From contig JALSHP010000013.1 in NCBI GenBank assembly GCA_026982175.1, forward strand, positions 1 through 6,876: a DNA stretch of 6,876 bases, read 5' to 3'. Positions 1 to 6,019 of the stretch are shown here, piece after piece. Both the position numbers and the translations under genes were made by a program. Position 1 is the stretch's first letter. Each line of letters begins with the position of its first letter. Origin of the DNA: Campylobacteraceae bacterium (GTDB lineage: Bacteria > Campylobacterota > Campylobacteria > Campylobacterales > Sulfurovaceae). Below the pieces are notes generated by a model. It was given only the letters and a program-made list of their open reading frames with translations. It had not been told where the DNA came from and made no database searches.

Positions 1-1
1 A

Positions 2-388
2 GGTATTGTATTGCTTGGTTCAGAGGTCAAAGCCCTCCGTGCCAAAAGAGCAAACTTAAGCGATGCCTTTTGTCGTTTCATTAAAGGTGAACTCCACTTA
101 ATGAATACGCACATTGCCCACTTAGATACCACCAATGCCAATTATGCCAGAGACACCAGAAGTCCTAGAAAACTTCTACTACATAAAAAAGAGTTGGACA
201 AACTATTTGAGAAGGTACAAAAAGATGGATTGACCATTGTGCCTCTTATGCTCTACTTTAATGAGCGAAACTATGTTAAAGTAAGCATTGCTGTCGCCAA
301 AGGGAAACAGTTACATGACAAACGTGAAACCATGAAGCGTAAAACACAACTACGTGAAGCAGCACAGGCAATGAAACAATATAAGTAA
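2..388 (+). CDS. smpB: SsrA(tmRNA)-binding protein SmpB, 5' end outside window
   Basis: SmpB binds the tRNA-like part of tmRNA and brings it to ribosomes stalled on broken messages, where the nascent peptide is tagged for degradation. The frame is open from the first bases, so the gene enters from the left. The visible part reads GIVLLGSEVKALRAKRANLS, the conserved early SmpB block, followed by a DTTNANY stretch, the RKLLLHKKELDKL helix, and the basic C-terminal tail GKQLHDKRETMKRKTQLRE that reaches toward the ribosomal decoding site. About 129 residues are visible; family members are about 150-160 residues, so roughly 25-30 N-terminal residues are missing. The TTG codon at 11 lies inside the conserved block and is not the start. 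The gene ends 25 bases before the converging hydrolase gene. Identification is firm. Confidence 0.96.
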   Translation, partial: GIVLLGSEVKALRAKRANLSDAFCRFIKGELHLMNTHIAHLDTTNANYARDTRSPRKLLLHKKELDKLFEKVQKDGLTIVPLMLYFNERNYVKVSIAVAKGKQLHDKRETMKRKTQLREAAQAMKQYK

Positions 389-413
389 AAAGACTATACA
401 AGTAAAAGTATTA

Positions 414-1331
414 CTATTTCATAAATTTTAAAATTTCACTAACCACCTTTTGAGGAACTTCCTCATTGGGCATATGTCCTACTTTCTTAAAAATTTTCAA
501 TTTACTATGGCGTAAATCTCGATGTAGCTTATACGCATTACGAACATGAATAGAGACATCTTCTTTTCCCCATAAAATTAATGTTTTAATCTTTATATTT
601 TTATATCGTTTCTCTATTTGGGCTATGTCATCAGGAATCAATTGGTCTACTGTTTGCAGATAGACATATTTTGCCAAAGGGGTAGAGAGAACATAAGAGG
701 CATACGCCACACTCTCTTTGGGGATTAAATCATTATTGTAAAAAGCAAACCGATACGCCTCTTCTGCCATCCAATCATTGGATGCCAAATGAATGCCCAA
801 ATAACCAATGAGTGGTTTATTTAAAGTTTTAAGCATCGAAGGTAAGTTCTGTTGATAGGACATTGAGTTTATTAAGATGAGTTTAGAAATTCTCTTGGCT
901 ATCACTCTGTCTTCTTGCATCAACGCTAACACCAATGCCACCCCTCCACCAAATGAGCGACCCACTATGGTTAAATCATTATAATTTTTCTTTTTAATAA
1001 AATTAGCAACTACACGTGCTTGGTCATAGACCGAATAGGCTTCATCTTCAACTTTAGGAGAGATACCAAATCCCTTTAAATCTAGCAAAACAAGATGATA
1101 ATATTGAGAGAGTTTCGGCACTAAAAAACGCCATGTCTCTTTGCTCTCTCCAAAGCCATGCAAAAAGAGTAAAGTTCTCTTTTCTTTACTTCCATACTCG
1201 GTATAACTAAGGTCGACAGAAGCGTTACTCTCTGATTTTAAAATGCGTTTTTCCCAAGTCACAGGAGATTTAACGGCACAAGCATTTATGATGAAAATAA
1301 GTAAAATTAAAATAAAGCTATTTTTAAACAT
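414..1331 (-). CDS. Alpha/beta-hydrolase fold lipoprotein
   Basis: A 305-residue predicted hydrolase, probably anchored to a membrane outside the cytoplasm. The N-terminus is a short lysine-containing start, a hydrophobic stretch (about residues 5-16) and a lipobox INAC, putting the lipidated cysteine at residue 18; Ala at the next position would, by the E. coli rule, favour the outer membrane. The fold is shown by the oxyanion-hole HGFG (58-61), DLKGFG (84-89), the nucleophile elbow GRSFG with Ser126, the likely acid Asp258 in WGKEDVS, and His286 in VGHMPNEE, so the triad is complete. The substrate cannot be told; esterase, lipase and C-C hydrolase are all possible. The start is fixed by the signal peptide. 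There is no Shine-Dalgarno sequence, and a TATAAT sits six bases upstream, suggesting a leaderless message. The gene ends in TAG followed directly by TAA. Confidence 0.88.
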   Translation of the reverse strand: MFKNSFILILLIFIINACAVKSPVTWEKRILKSESNASVDLSYTEYGSKEKRTLLFLHGFGESKETWRFLVPKLSQYYHLVLLDLKGFGISPKVEDEAYSVYDQARVVANFIKKKNYNDLTIVGRSFGGGVALVLALMQEDRVIAKRISKLILINSMSYQQNLPSMLKTLNKPLIGYLGIHLASNDWMAEEAYRFAFYNNDLIPKESVAYASYVLSTPLAKYVYLQTVDQLIPDDIAQIEKRYKNIKIKTLILWGKEDVSIHVRNAYKLHRDLRHSKLKIFKKVGHMPNEEVPQKVVSEILKFMK

Positions 1332-1337
1332 AGCATA

Positions 1338-1343
1338 ATTATA
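1338..1343 (-). promoter_or_regulatory. Extended -10 promoter of the hydrolase lipoprotein gene
   Basis: Read on the minus strand this is TATAAT, preceded by TGT (TGN extended -10, to base 1346). Six bases lie between the hexamer and the ATG at 1331, so the expected transcription start is the A of the start codon. No TTGACA-like -35 is present at the usual distance, which is common in Campylobacterota. The hexamer occupies the place where a -35 of the opposite promoter would lie. Confidence 0.65.
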
Positions 1344-1355
1344 ACAGATATTGTG

Positions 1356-1361
1356 TATAAT
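1356..1361 (+). promoter_or_regulatory. -10 promoter element of the DUF1835 gene
   Basis: A perfect TATAAT stands exactly six bases before the ATG at 1368, placing the expected transcription start on the start codon itself. A TG pair lies one base too far upstream (TGTGTATAAT) for a strict extended -10. No -35 match is seen. The bases between the hexamer and ATG (ACCTCT) are the opposite of a ribosome binding site, which supports leaderless translation. Confidence 0.6.
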
Positions 1362-1367
1362 ACCTCT

Positions 1368-2330
1368 ATGATGAAAACTTTAAATATTGTAAATGGTGAC
1401 GCTTGTATTGGCATGATGAAAGAGGCAGAGATTAAAGGTGATTTTTTACCTTGGAGAGATTTCTTACATGAAGGACCTGTTCCTGCAAACTTAAGTTTGG
1501 AAGAACTCTCAAAAATACGTGCTGAATTTATTGCCACCTATGGCTTAGGTAAACGTACAGAGATAGAAAAAGATTTTGAACAACGTAATCAAAAACTAAA
1601 AAATTTTAATAACTATGACAAAGTTGTTCTTTGGTTTGAACATGACCTCTATGACCAGCTCCAAATGCTTCAAATTCTCTCTTGGTTCGCCACTCAAAAG
1701 TTAGGCTTAACACGATTAACACTTATCTGTAGTAGCAAATATTTGGGAGAATCTTCTGTCCAACAGATAAAAAAACTCTCTCTTTATGAAACAGATATTT
1801 TAAAAGAGCATCTTGATATTGCACAAAATGCATGGGAGGCTTTTACTGATGAAACACCTAAAAAATGGGCTTCACTTTTAAATACCTCTACGGAGATTTT
1901 ACCTTTTTTAAAAGGTGCTGTCTATCGAATGCTACAAGAATATCCTAGTACTAAATATGGTCTTTCACGTACAGAGTACCAAGCACTACAAGCCATCTCT
2001 GATGGACAAAGTAAACGTACAGAACTCTTTCAAAAATGCCAAAGTTTAGAAGGACGAAAGTTTATGGGTGACATGATATTTTGGAAAATATTAGAAGATT
2101 TTGAAGCACATGGTATCATTGAAGATAACAGTGACCTCTTAACCATCACTCCTCTTGGTAAAAAAATCCTTAACATGGAAGAGAGCTGGTTAAACATTAA
2201 AAATATTCAACGCAGTATTGGTGGGGTAAATATAAGCCATGAGAACCTATGGTGTTGGGACATGAAAGAGGAGAGTATTAAACAATACCACTACTCAAAA
2301 CCCTTAAATATGCTAGTCAAAGTAAAATAA
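1368..2330 (+). CDS. DUF1835-family protein of unknown function
   Basis: A full-length 320-residue member of a conserved family whose biochemical role is not known to me. Visible family marks, in order: NIVNGD (6-11), WRDFLHEGPV (29-38), WFEHDLYDQLQMLQIL (about 89-104), the middle block KYGLSRTEYQAL, then MGDMIFWKILEDF and a TITPLGKKIL wing-like segment that resembles a winged helix. It closes with SIGGVNI and LWCWD, where relatives usually show GGVHL and WRWD. No signal peptide or membrane segment is seen, so it should be cytosolic. An in-frame GTG at 1353 would add five residues, but it lies inside the promoter and homologues begin near MKTLNIVNGD; ATG at 1368 or 1371 is preferred. No Shine-Dalgarno is present. 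The last 18 bases overlap the converging DUF58 gene. Confidence 0.85.
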   Translation: MMKTLNIVNGDACIGMMKEAEIKGDFLPWRDFLHEGPVPANLSLEELSKIRAEFIATYGLGKRTEIEKDFEQRNQKLKNFNNYDKVVLWFEHDLYDQLQMLQILSWFATQKLGLTRLTLICSSKYLGESSVQQIKKLSLYETDILKEHLDIAQNAWEAFTDETPKKWASLLNTSTEILPFLKGAVYRMLQEYPSTKYGLSRTEYQALQAISDGQSKRTELFQKCQSLEGRKFMGDMIFWKILEDFEAHGIIEDNSDLLTITPLGKKILNMEESWLNIKNIQRSIGGVNISHENLWCWDMKEESIKQYHYSKPLNMLVKVK

Positions 2331-3134
2331 CTGCTCTAACTTTTCCACTATCCTCTCTGGCTCATAAATCTTTACATATTTAATATTATGCTCATGAAAA
2401 TGAGCATAAAGCTTTGTATCATGCTCTTTTAGTTGTTCAACATAGTGCTTTAGTGCTTTTTTTGAAACTGTTTTACGCATGATTTCATTGTTCAAAGGGT
2501 TGAGCAACTCTGCATCAGCTGATAGAAGAGGATTCTCTTCCCATCTATCTCGCACCATAAGCACACAGAGTTGATGTGTTTTTGCCAAAATTGACAAATC
2601 TACTTCATCCAAAAAGTCCCCTACTACAAAGAAAAGACTTTTTTGCTCTTGAACTTCTACAAGTCTCTTTTGAAGATTTGCATAATCTATTTCTAAACCT
2701 AAAGCATCTATTTTAGAAAAAACTTCTAAAGTATCATCAAAAGCTTCGACATTTTTAGTGGCTTCAAAAGTTCTAAAATTTTTTCCCAAACAAAAAGAGA
2801 TACTCAAAAGATTGTTGGTGAAAATTGTCGAATAGCCTAAAATAGCCAAAACTTCCAGCATTAATTTTTGTTTTTGACCAATAACAGCCCTACCATCTAA
2901 CAACATCGCCACATGCACCAAAAGCTCACGCTCTTCATGCATCTTTTTGACATAAGGCTCAGCCAATTTTGCCGAGTTTACCCAAGAAATATGGCGAATA
3001 TCATCCGAATCTTCATAGGGTCGTAGTTCGGAAAAATCATACCCTTGACCCAATAGTTTAGAAAAATTAGCTCCTTGAAGATGGCTATAAACATCCTCTT
3101 TGGCTTTAAAAATTATGGTTTTAAACGCATCCAT
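2313..3134 (-). CDS. DUF58 (von Willebrand A-like) protein, partner of MoxR ATPase
   Basis: A 273-residue DUF58 protein. The family diagnostic block is at residues 29-51, reading GQGYDFSELRPYEDSDDIRH then ISW, where relatives have GDD and IDW. It is followed by the vWA-like part: a strand ending in Asp80, the VVGDF strand (170-174) and MVRDRWEEN (193-201). DUF58 proteins are encoded beside MoxR ATPases and are thought to act with them on protein or metal-cofactor assembly. No membrane segment is seen, unlike many longer relatives, so it should be cytosolic. The metal-binding DxSxS motif is replaced by DGRAV (80-84), so metal binding is doubtful. The start ATG shares its A with the MoxR stop (TAATG) and has no clear ribosome binding site, pointing to reinitiation after moxR. 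It is the last gene of the run. Confidence 0.88.
   Translation of the reverse strand: MDAFKTIIFKAKEDVYSHLQGANFSKLLGQGYDFSELRPYEDSDDIRHISWVNSAKLAEPYVKKMHEERELLVHVAMLLDGRAVIGQKQKLMLEVLAILGYSTIFTNNLLSISFCLGKNFRTFEATKNVEAFDDTLEVFSKIDALGLEIDYANLQKRLVEVQEQKSLFFVVGDFLDEVDLSILAKTHQLCVLMVRDRWEENPLLSADAELLNPLNNEIMRKTVSKKALKHYVEQLKEHDTKLYAHFHEHNIKYVKIYEPERIVEKLEQLFYFD
2386..2409. repeat. Perfect 10-bp inverted repeat with 4-nt loop
   Basis: TTATGCTCAT and ATGAGCATAA flank GAAA on the plus strand (TTTC on the minus). It lies inside the 3' part of the DUF58 gene and 56 bases beyond the DUF1835 stop. On the plus-strand transcript the loop would be a GNRA tetraloop. No U-run follows on either strand, so it is not a standard intrinsic terminator. 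It may be an mRNA 3' stem, or simply a consequence of the local codons (AHFHEH). Confidence 0.6.
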
Positions 3135-4057
3135 TAGGGAATATCTATTCGCTCTATAATCGTTTTTAAAACTGTATCAGCACTTCTACCTTTGGCACGT
3201 GCTTCATAAGAGAGTCCTATACGATGTCGCAACACAGGGTAGACCATGGCTAAGACATCAACAGGCGTTACAAAAGTTTTTCCGTCTAAATAAGCATGAG
3301 CCTTAGAAGCCTTATATAAATCAATAGAAGCCCTTGGACTCACCCCACATTTCACATCGTTATGCATTTCTCTTGTGGCACGAACCAAAGCGACTATATA
3401 TTTTTCAAGCTCCTCATCTATGTGTAACGCTTCTATCTCTTTAGCCATCACGGCTAACTCTTCTACCGAACAAACTGCTAAAATGGTTTCTGAACTTTTA
3501 GTGGCAATACGTCGCATAATCTCCAACTCATCGGATTCAGAGTTATGCTCAACTAGAAGCTTCATCATAAATCGGTCAAGTTGGGCTTCAGGTAAACGGT
3601 AAACGCCCTCTTGCTCCAATGGATTTTGCGTCGCCATAACCATAAAAGGAGAAGGCAATTCAAAACTCTGTGAGCCTATGGTTACTTGTCGTTCTTGCAT
3701 CGCTTCAAGCAGAGCAGATTGGACTTTTGAAGGGCTTCTGTTGATTTCATCGGCTAAAAGTATCTGCGTAAATACAGGTCCTTTTTTAATCTTAAACTCA
3801 CTGCTTTTTGGGTCATATATTTCAGCCCCTATAATATCAGAAGGCAATAAATCAGGGGTAAACTGTACACGAGAAAAACCAAGTTGCATCGCTGACGACA
3901 ACGCTTTAACTGTAGTCGTCTTAGCCAAGCCAGGAACACCCTCTACTAAGACATGACCCTCACACAAAAGCCCAATGAGTAAGCCATTAATCATTTCATC
4001 TTGACCCACGACTACTTTGGCTATCTCTGTTTTTAGTGTTTTAATTTTTTCTTGCAT
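3134..4057 (-). CDS. moxR: MoxR-family AAA+ ATPase
   Basis: A 307-residue AAA+ ATPase of the MoxR group, complete from end to end. Walker A is GVPGLAKT (40-47), Walker B LLADEIN (100-106), sensor 1 is Asn145 in MATQNP, the arginine-finger region is PEAQLDRF (157-163), and sensor 2 is in GVSPRA (238-243). All key residues are intact, so it should hydrolyse ATP and probably forms hexamers. MoxR ATPases act as chaperones for maturation of particular enzyme complexes and usually work with vWA-type proteins; the DUF58 gene directly downstream overlaps it by one base and is the obvious partner. The start ATG has an AAGGA site 5 bases upstream that overlaps the TAA stop of the kinase gene, so all three genes are tightly linked. 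The client is not evident from the context. Confidence 0.95.
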   Translation of the reverse strand: MQEKIKTLKTEIAKVVVGQDEMINGLLIGLLCEGHVLVEGVPGLAKTTTVKALSSAMQLGFSRVQFTPDLLPSDIIGAEIYDPKSSEFKIKKGPVFTQILLADEINRSPSKVQSALLEAMQERQVTIGSQSFELPSPFMVMATQNPLEQEGVYRLPEAQLDRFMMKLLVEHNSESDELEIMRRIATKSSETILAVCSVEELAVMAKEIEALHIDEELEKYIVALVRATREMHNDVKCGVSPRASIDLYKASKAHAYLDGKTFVTPVDVLAMVYPVLRHRIGLSYEARAKGRSADTVLKTIIERIDIP

Positions 4058-4062
4058 CTCAT

Positions 4063-4067
4063 TCCTT
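4063..4067 (-). promoter_or_regulatory. Ribosome binding site of moxR built into the kinase stop codon
   Basis: On the minus strand the sequence is TAAGGA, five bases, then ATG. The TAA is the stop codon of the upstream kinase gene and AAGGA is the Shine-Dalgarno sequence of moxR. This fixes the moxR start at 4057 and implies that the kinase and moxR share one transcript. Confidence 0.7.
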
Positions 4068-5205
4068 AAATTTCCAAAAGCATTTGAACGCGTCTTTCAA
4101 TAAACCCCTCAATAATCTTTAATCGTTTTGCAGGTAGATTATATTTTGAGTGCCGCTCAAATTTAAAATTAATCAATTTTCTAAGTTTTTTCTTTTCTTG
4201 ATTACGAATAAGTGGTTTTATAAATGCTAAAAAATCCCCTGCATTTTTCATAATCTTAGTATTTGCATATCTATCTATGTCCTCTAAGTCATCCTCCATT
4301 GCCCCATAAAATAAAGAGAGTCCATTGTCAAAAATAGGAGCAGGTTTAACAATACTATTCGTTTCATTATTTACCAAAAGTCCAAAATTTCCAAAGTGTC
4401 TATCTACATTAAGAATGATGACATCTAACAAAATCATATCCATTAAAGCATCATAATAACTCTCTCCAAGATTTTTATAATAGTCAAAAATAGCTTTCCA
4501 ACCACCTTCTGTCACAAGATGATAAATAGGGACAAAAGCATACTCTTTTGAAGAGAAAAGTTCACAGATAGAGTTCATCTTCCCTTTCCACTTTCCTAAA
4601 CTATAAGTAGTTGCATCTAAGCCCATCCTCTTGGCTATCTGATAGGCATAAAATTCAGAATAGGGTTCTTTTCCTGCATTTGCAAAACCATGTGAACCAG
4701 ACTTATATAAAAAAATACCTTTTCGCTGAAGAGGGTCTCGTCTCCATGCTTTAGCTAACATACCATTGGTAGTAAACTCAGGAGTAGACATAAATCCTTT
4801 TTGTTTAATACTTCCATAACCTGTATAGGCAAGTAAGGCTAAGGTTTTGTTAAAATCATTATCATAAAGGTTATATTTTTCAAATTTTCCATCAAAATTT
4901 TCTTGTACTATCCAGTAACAATCATTTAATGATAGGCTTTTAGAAATATCAACAATGCCTTTAAGATTATCTAAATTCAAATTTAGCTCTTTTAAAATTT
5001 TATCTACAAACTCTCTATTTTTAGGGATGGTTCGTCCTTTTATCCATCTTAACAGAGCATAATTTTCTATTTCTAAATTTAAAGGAAAAAATATTTGATG
5101 TTCATGATAGATATCCATAATTTCAAGTGTCATACCCTCATGAGGAGTTGAAATAAATTTAAAAGAGATAAGATTTTTATCAAAATGTTTTAAAATATAA
5201 TTCAC
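4066..5205 (-). CDS. HipA-like serine/threonine protein kinase, stand-alone
   Basis: A 379-residue protein of the HipA-like kinase class. The C-terminal half carries the kinase marks: a glycine-containing loop TTNGMLAKAW (145-154), the ATP-contacting Lys168 in FLYKSG, GKEPYSEFYAYQIA (178-191) forming the expected helix with an acidic partner, the catalytic loop LNVDRHFGNFG (265-275) with Asp268 and Asn273, and the metal-binding Asp293 in APIFDNGLS. The N-terminal 130 residues contain WIKGRTIPKNR (54-64) and SLSLNDCYW (90-98), blocks I recall from stand-alone HipA-like proteins of Firmicutes. It starts at GTG with AGGAG seven bases before it, 21 bases after ubiE. HipA kinases phosphorylate translation factors; H. 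pylori CtkA shares the fold. No HipB-type repressor lies beside it. The target is unknown. The 5' half is notably AT-rich. Confidence 0.85.
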   Translation of the reverse strand: MNYILKHFDKNLISFKFISTPHEGMTLEIMDIYHEHQIFFPLNLEIENYALLRWIKGRTIPKNREFVDKILKELNLNLDNLKGIVDISKSLSLNDCYWIVQENFDGKFEKYNLYDNDFNKTLALLAYTGYGSIKQKGFMSTPEFTTNGMLAKAWRRDPLQRKGIFLYKSGSHGFANAGKEPYSEFYAYQIAKRMGLDATTYSLGKWKGKMNSICELFSSKEYAFVPIYHLVTEGGWKAIFDYYKNLGESYYDALMDMILLDVIILNVDRHFGNFGLLVNNETNSIVKPAPIFDNGLSLFYGAMEDDLEDIDRYANTKIMKNAGDFLAFIKPLIRNQEKKKLRKLINFKFERHSKYNLPAKRLKIIEGFIERRVQMLLEI

Positions 5206-5212
5206 AAATCAA

Positions 5213-5217
5213 CTCCT
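5213..5217 (-). promoter_or_regulatory. Ribosome binding site fixing the GTG start of the kinase gene
   Basis: AGGAG on the minus strand, seven bases before GTG at 5205. It supports GTG as the true start, since no in-frame ATG with a comparable site lies nearby. Confidence 0.7.
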
Positions 5218-5226
5218 AATTTTATA

Positions 5227-5961
5227 TTACAAAGGCTTTTGAGCAATTAAAAGCGTCGAAATTCCCATGGTAAAAGACTTAGTATATTTCATCTCAAACC
5301 CTGCTTCTTCTAACTCTTTAGAAAGCATTTCTGTGGTTAGAAAATCTTCAATGGAGTCAGGCAGATATTTGTACGCAGTGTAATTTTTAGAGATAAGCCC
5401 TCCTACTCTAGGCAGTACCTTTTTCATACCAAAATCCACCACTTTGTCAAAAAAACCTTGACGCTCTTGCTTGGTAAATTCTAAGATGACCACAATACCA
5501 TTGGGCTTTAAGGCTCGGTAAAACTCTTGTAGTGCCTCAACTCTGTCAACCACATTGCGAATACCATAAGAGATAGAGATGAGTTCAGTTGAGCTATCTT
5601 CAACGGGTAATGCTTGGGCTTTCCCCTCTTTGAATTCTGCAAAATCAATCTTTTTTCTTGCTACCTCTAACATGCCCACAGAAGGGTCAACCCCTACATA
5701 ATTCTGAACACTCACGCCTTTTTTTTGAGCATACTCTTTCCAAAAGAGCAGTAAATCCCCTGTTCCACACGCCACATCGGTAATTTGTGTTAGCTCTTTA
5801 CTCTCTAAAATATCATACGCTTTATCACACGCTGTTCGTCGCCATTTAATGTCAATGCCCATGCTCAATACACGATTGGTTAGGTCATAGGTTGAAGCAA
5901 TGTCGTCAAACATGCCTACTATTTTGTCTTGTTTTGCTTTTTTATCTATTTGATTTTCCAA
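5227..5961 (-). CDS. ubiE: Demethylmenaquinone/ubiquinone C-methyltransferase UbiE (MenG)
   Basis: A 244-residue SAM-dependent methyltransferase that adds the ring C-methyl group in the last step of menaquinone synthesis. In Campylobacterota, which respire with menaquinone, this is the expected reaction. The two UbiE signatures are present: YDLTNRVLSMGIDIKWRR (25-42) and RNVVDRVEALQEFYRALKPN (135-154). The SAM-binding motif I is DVACGTGDL (62-70) and the ribose-binding acid is in GVDPS (90-94). Length is typical of the family. The start is TTG at 5961: GGAG lies nine bases upstream, no in-frame ATG occurs upstream, and the next ATG (residue 17) would cut into the conserved region. The product is cytosolic and probably acts at the membrane face. 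It has its own promoter overlapping the end of the upstream gene and is followed after 21 bases by the kinase gene. Confidence 0.96.
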   Translation of the reverse strand: MENQIDKKAKQDKIVGMFDDIASTYDLTNRVLSMGIDIKWRRTACDKAYDILESKELTQITDVACGTGDLLLFWKEYAQKKGVSVQNYVGVDPSVGMLEVARKKIDFAEFKEGKAQALPVEDSSTELISISYGIRNVVDRVEALQEFYRALKPNGIVVILEFTKQERQGFFDKVVDFGMKKVLPRVGGLISKNYTAYKYLPDSIEDFLTTEMLSKELEEAGFEMKYTKSFTMGISTLLIAQKPL

Positions 5962-5970
5962 AGGATTTCG

Positions 5971-5974
5971 CTCC
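5971..5974 (-). promoter_or_regulatory. Ribosome binding site supporting the TTG start of ubiE
   Basis: GGAG on the minus strand with nine bases to TTG at 5961. This spacing is normal, and it is the main reason for accepting the TTG start. Confidence 0.6.
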
Positions 5975-5990
5975 GTAAATTATTGTCACC

Positions 5991-6019
5991 ATTATACTAC
6001 ATATAAATATAAGACTCAA
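5991..6019 (-). promoter_or_regulatory. ubiE: Sigma70-type promoter of ubiE
   Basis: On the minus strand TTGAGT (6019-6014; four of six bases match TTGACA), exactly 17 bases, then a perfect TATAAT (5996-5991). The predicted start near 5984 gives a 5' leader of about 23 bases that contains the GGAG site. The promoter lies over the 3' end and stop codon of the upstream DUF695 gene, so ubiE and the genes after it can be expressed independently of that gene. Confidence 0.6.

Noticed and set aside
401..437. Possible terminator between smpB and the hydrolase: a 5-bp AGTAA/TTACT stem (401-415) and the palindrome AAATTTTAAAATTT (424-437)
   Set aside because: The stems are short and nearly all A-T, and no U-run follows on either strand. 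The palindrome is explained by the EILKF codons.
1353..1367. GTG at 1353 as start of the DUF1835 gene
   Set aside because: It would place the start codon upstream of the TATAAT and add five residues not expected in the family.
1307..1537. Minus-strand open frame across the divergent spacer
   Set aside because: It lies antisense to the DUF1835 start and the promoters, and its translation is not protein-like. It is a shadow of real genes.
2443..2464. Short direct repeat TAGTGCTT twice followed by a T-run
   Set aside because: It encodes the lysine-rich KKALKHY part of DUF58 and has no stem before the T-run, so there is no reason to call it a terminator.
3375..3956. Two plus-strand open frames inside moxR
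   Set aside because: They are antisense to the conserved AAA+ motifs, have serine-rich shadow composition, and show no ribosome binding site.
4066..5205. Classical HipBA toxin-antitoxin operon
   Set aside because: No helix-turn-helix gene lies next to the kinase on either side, and the gaps of 21 and 8 bases leave no room for one.
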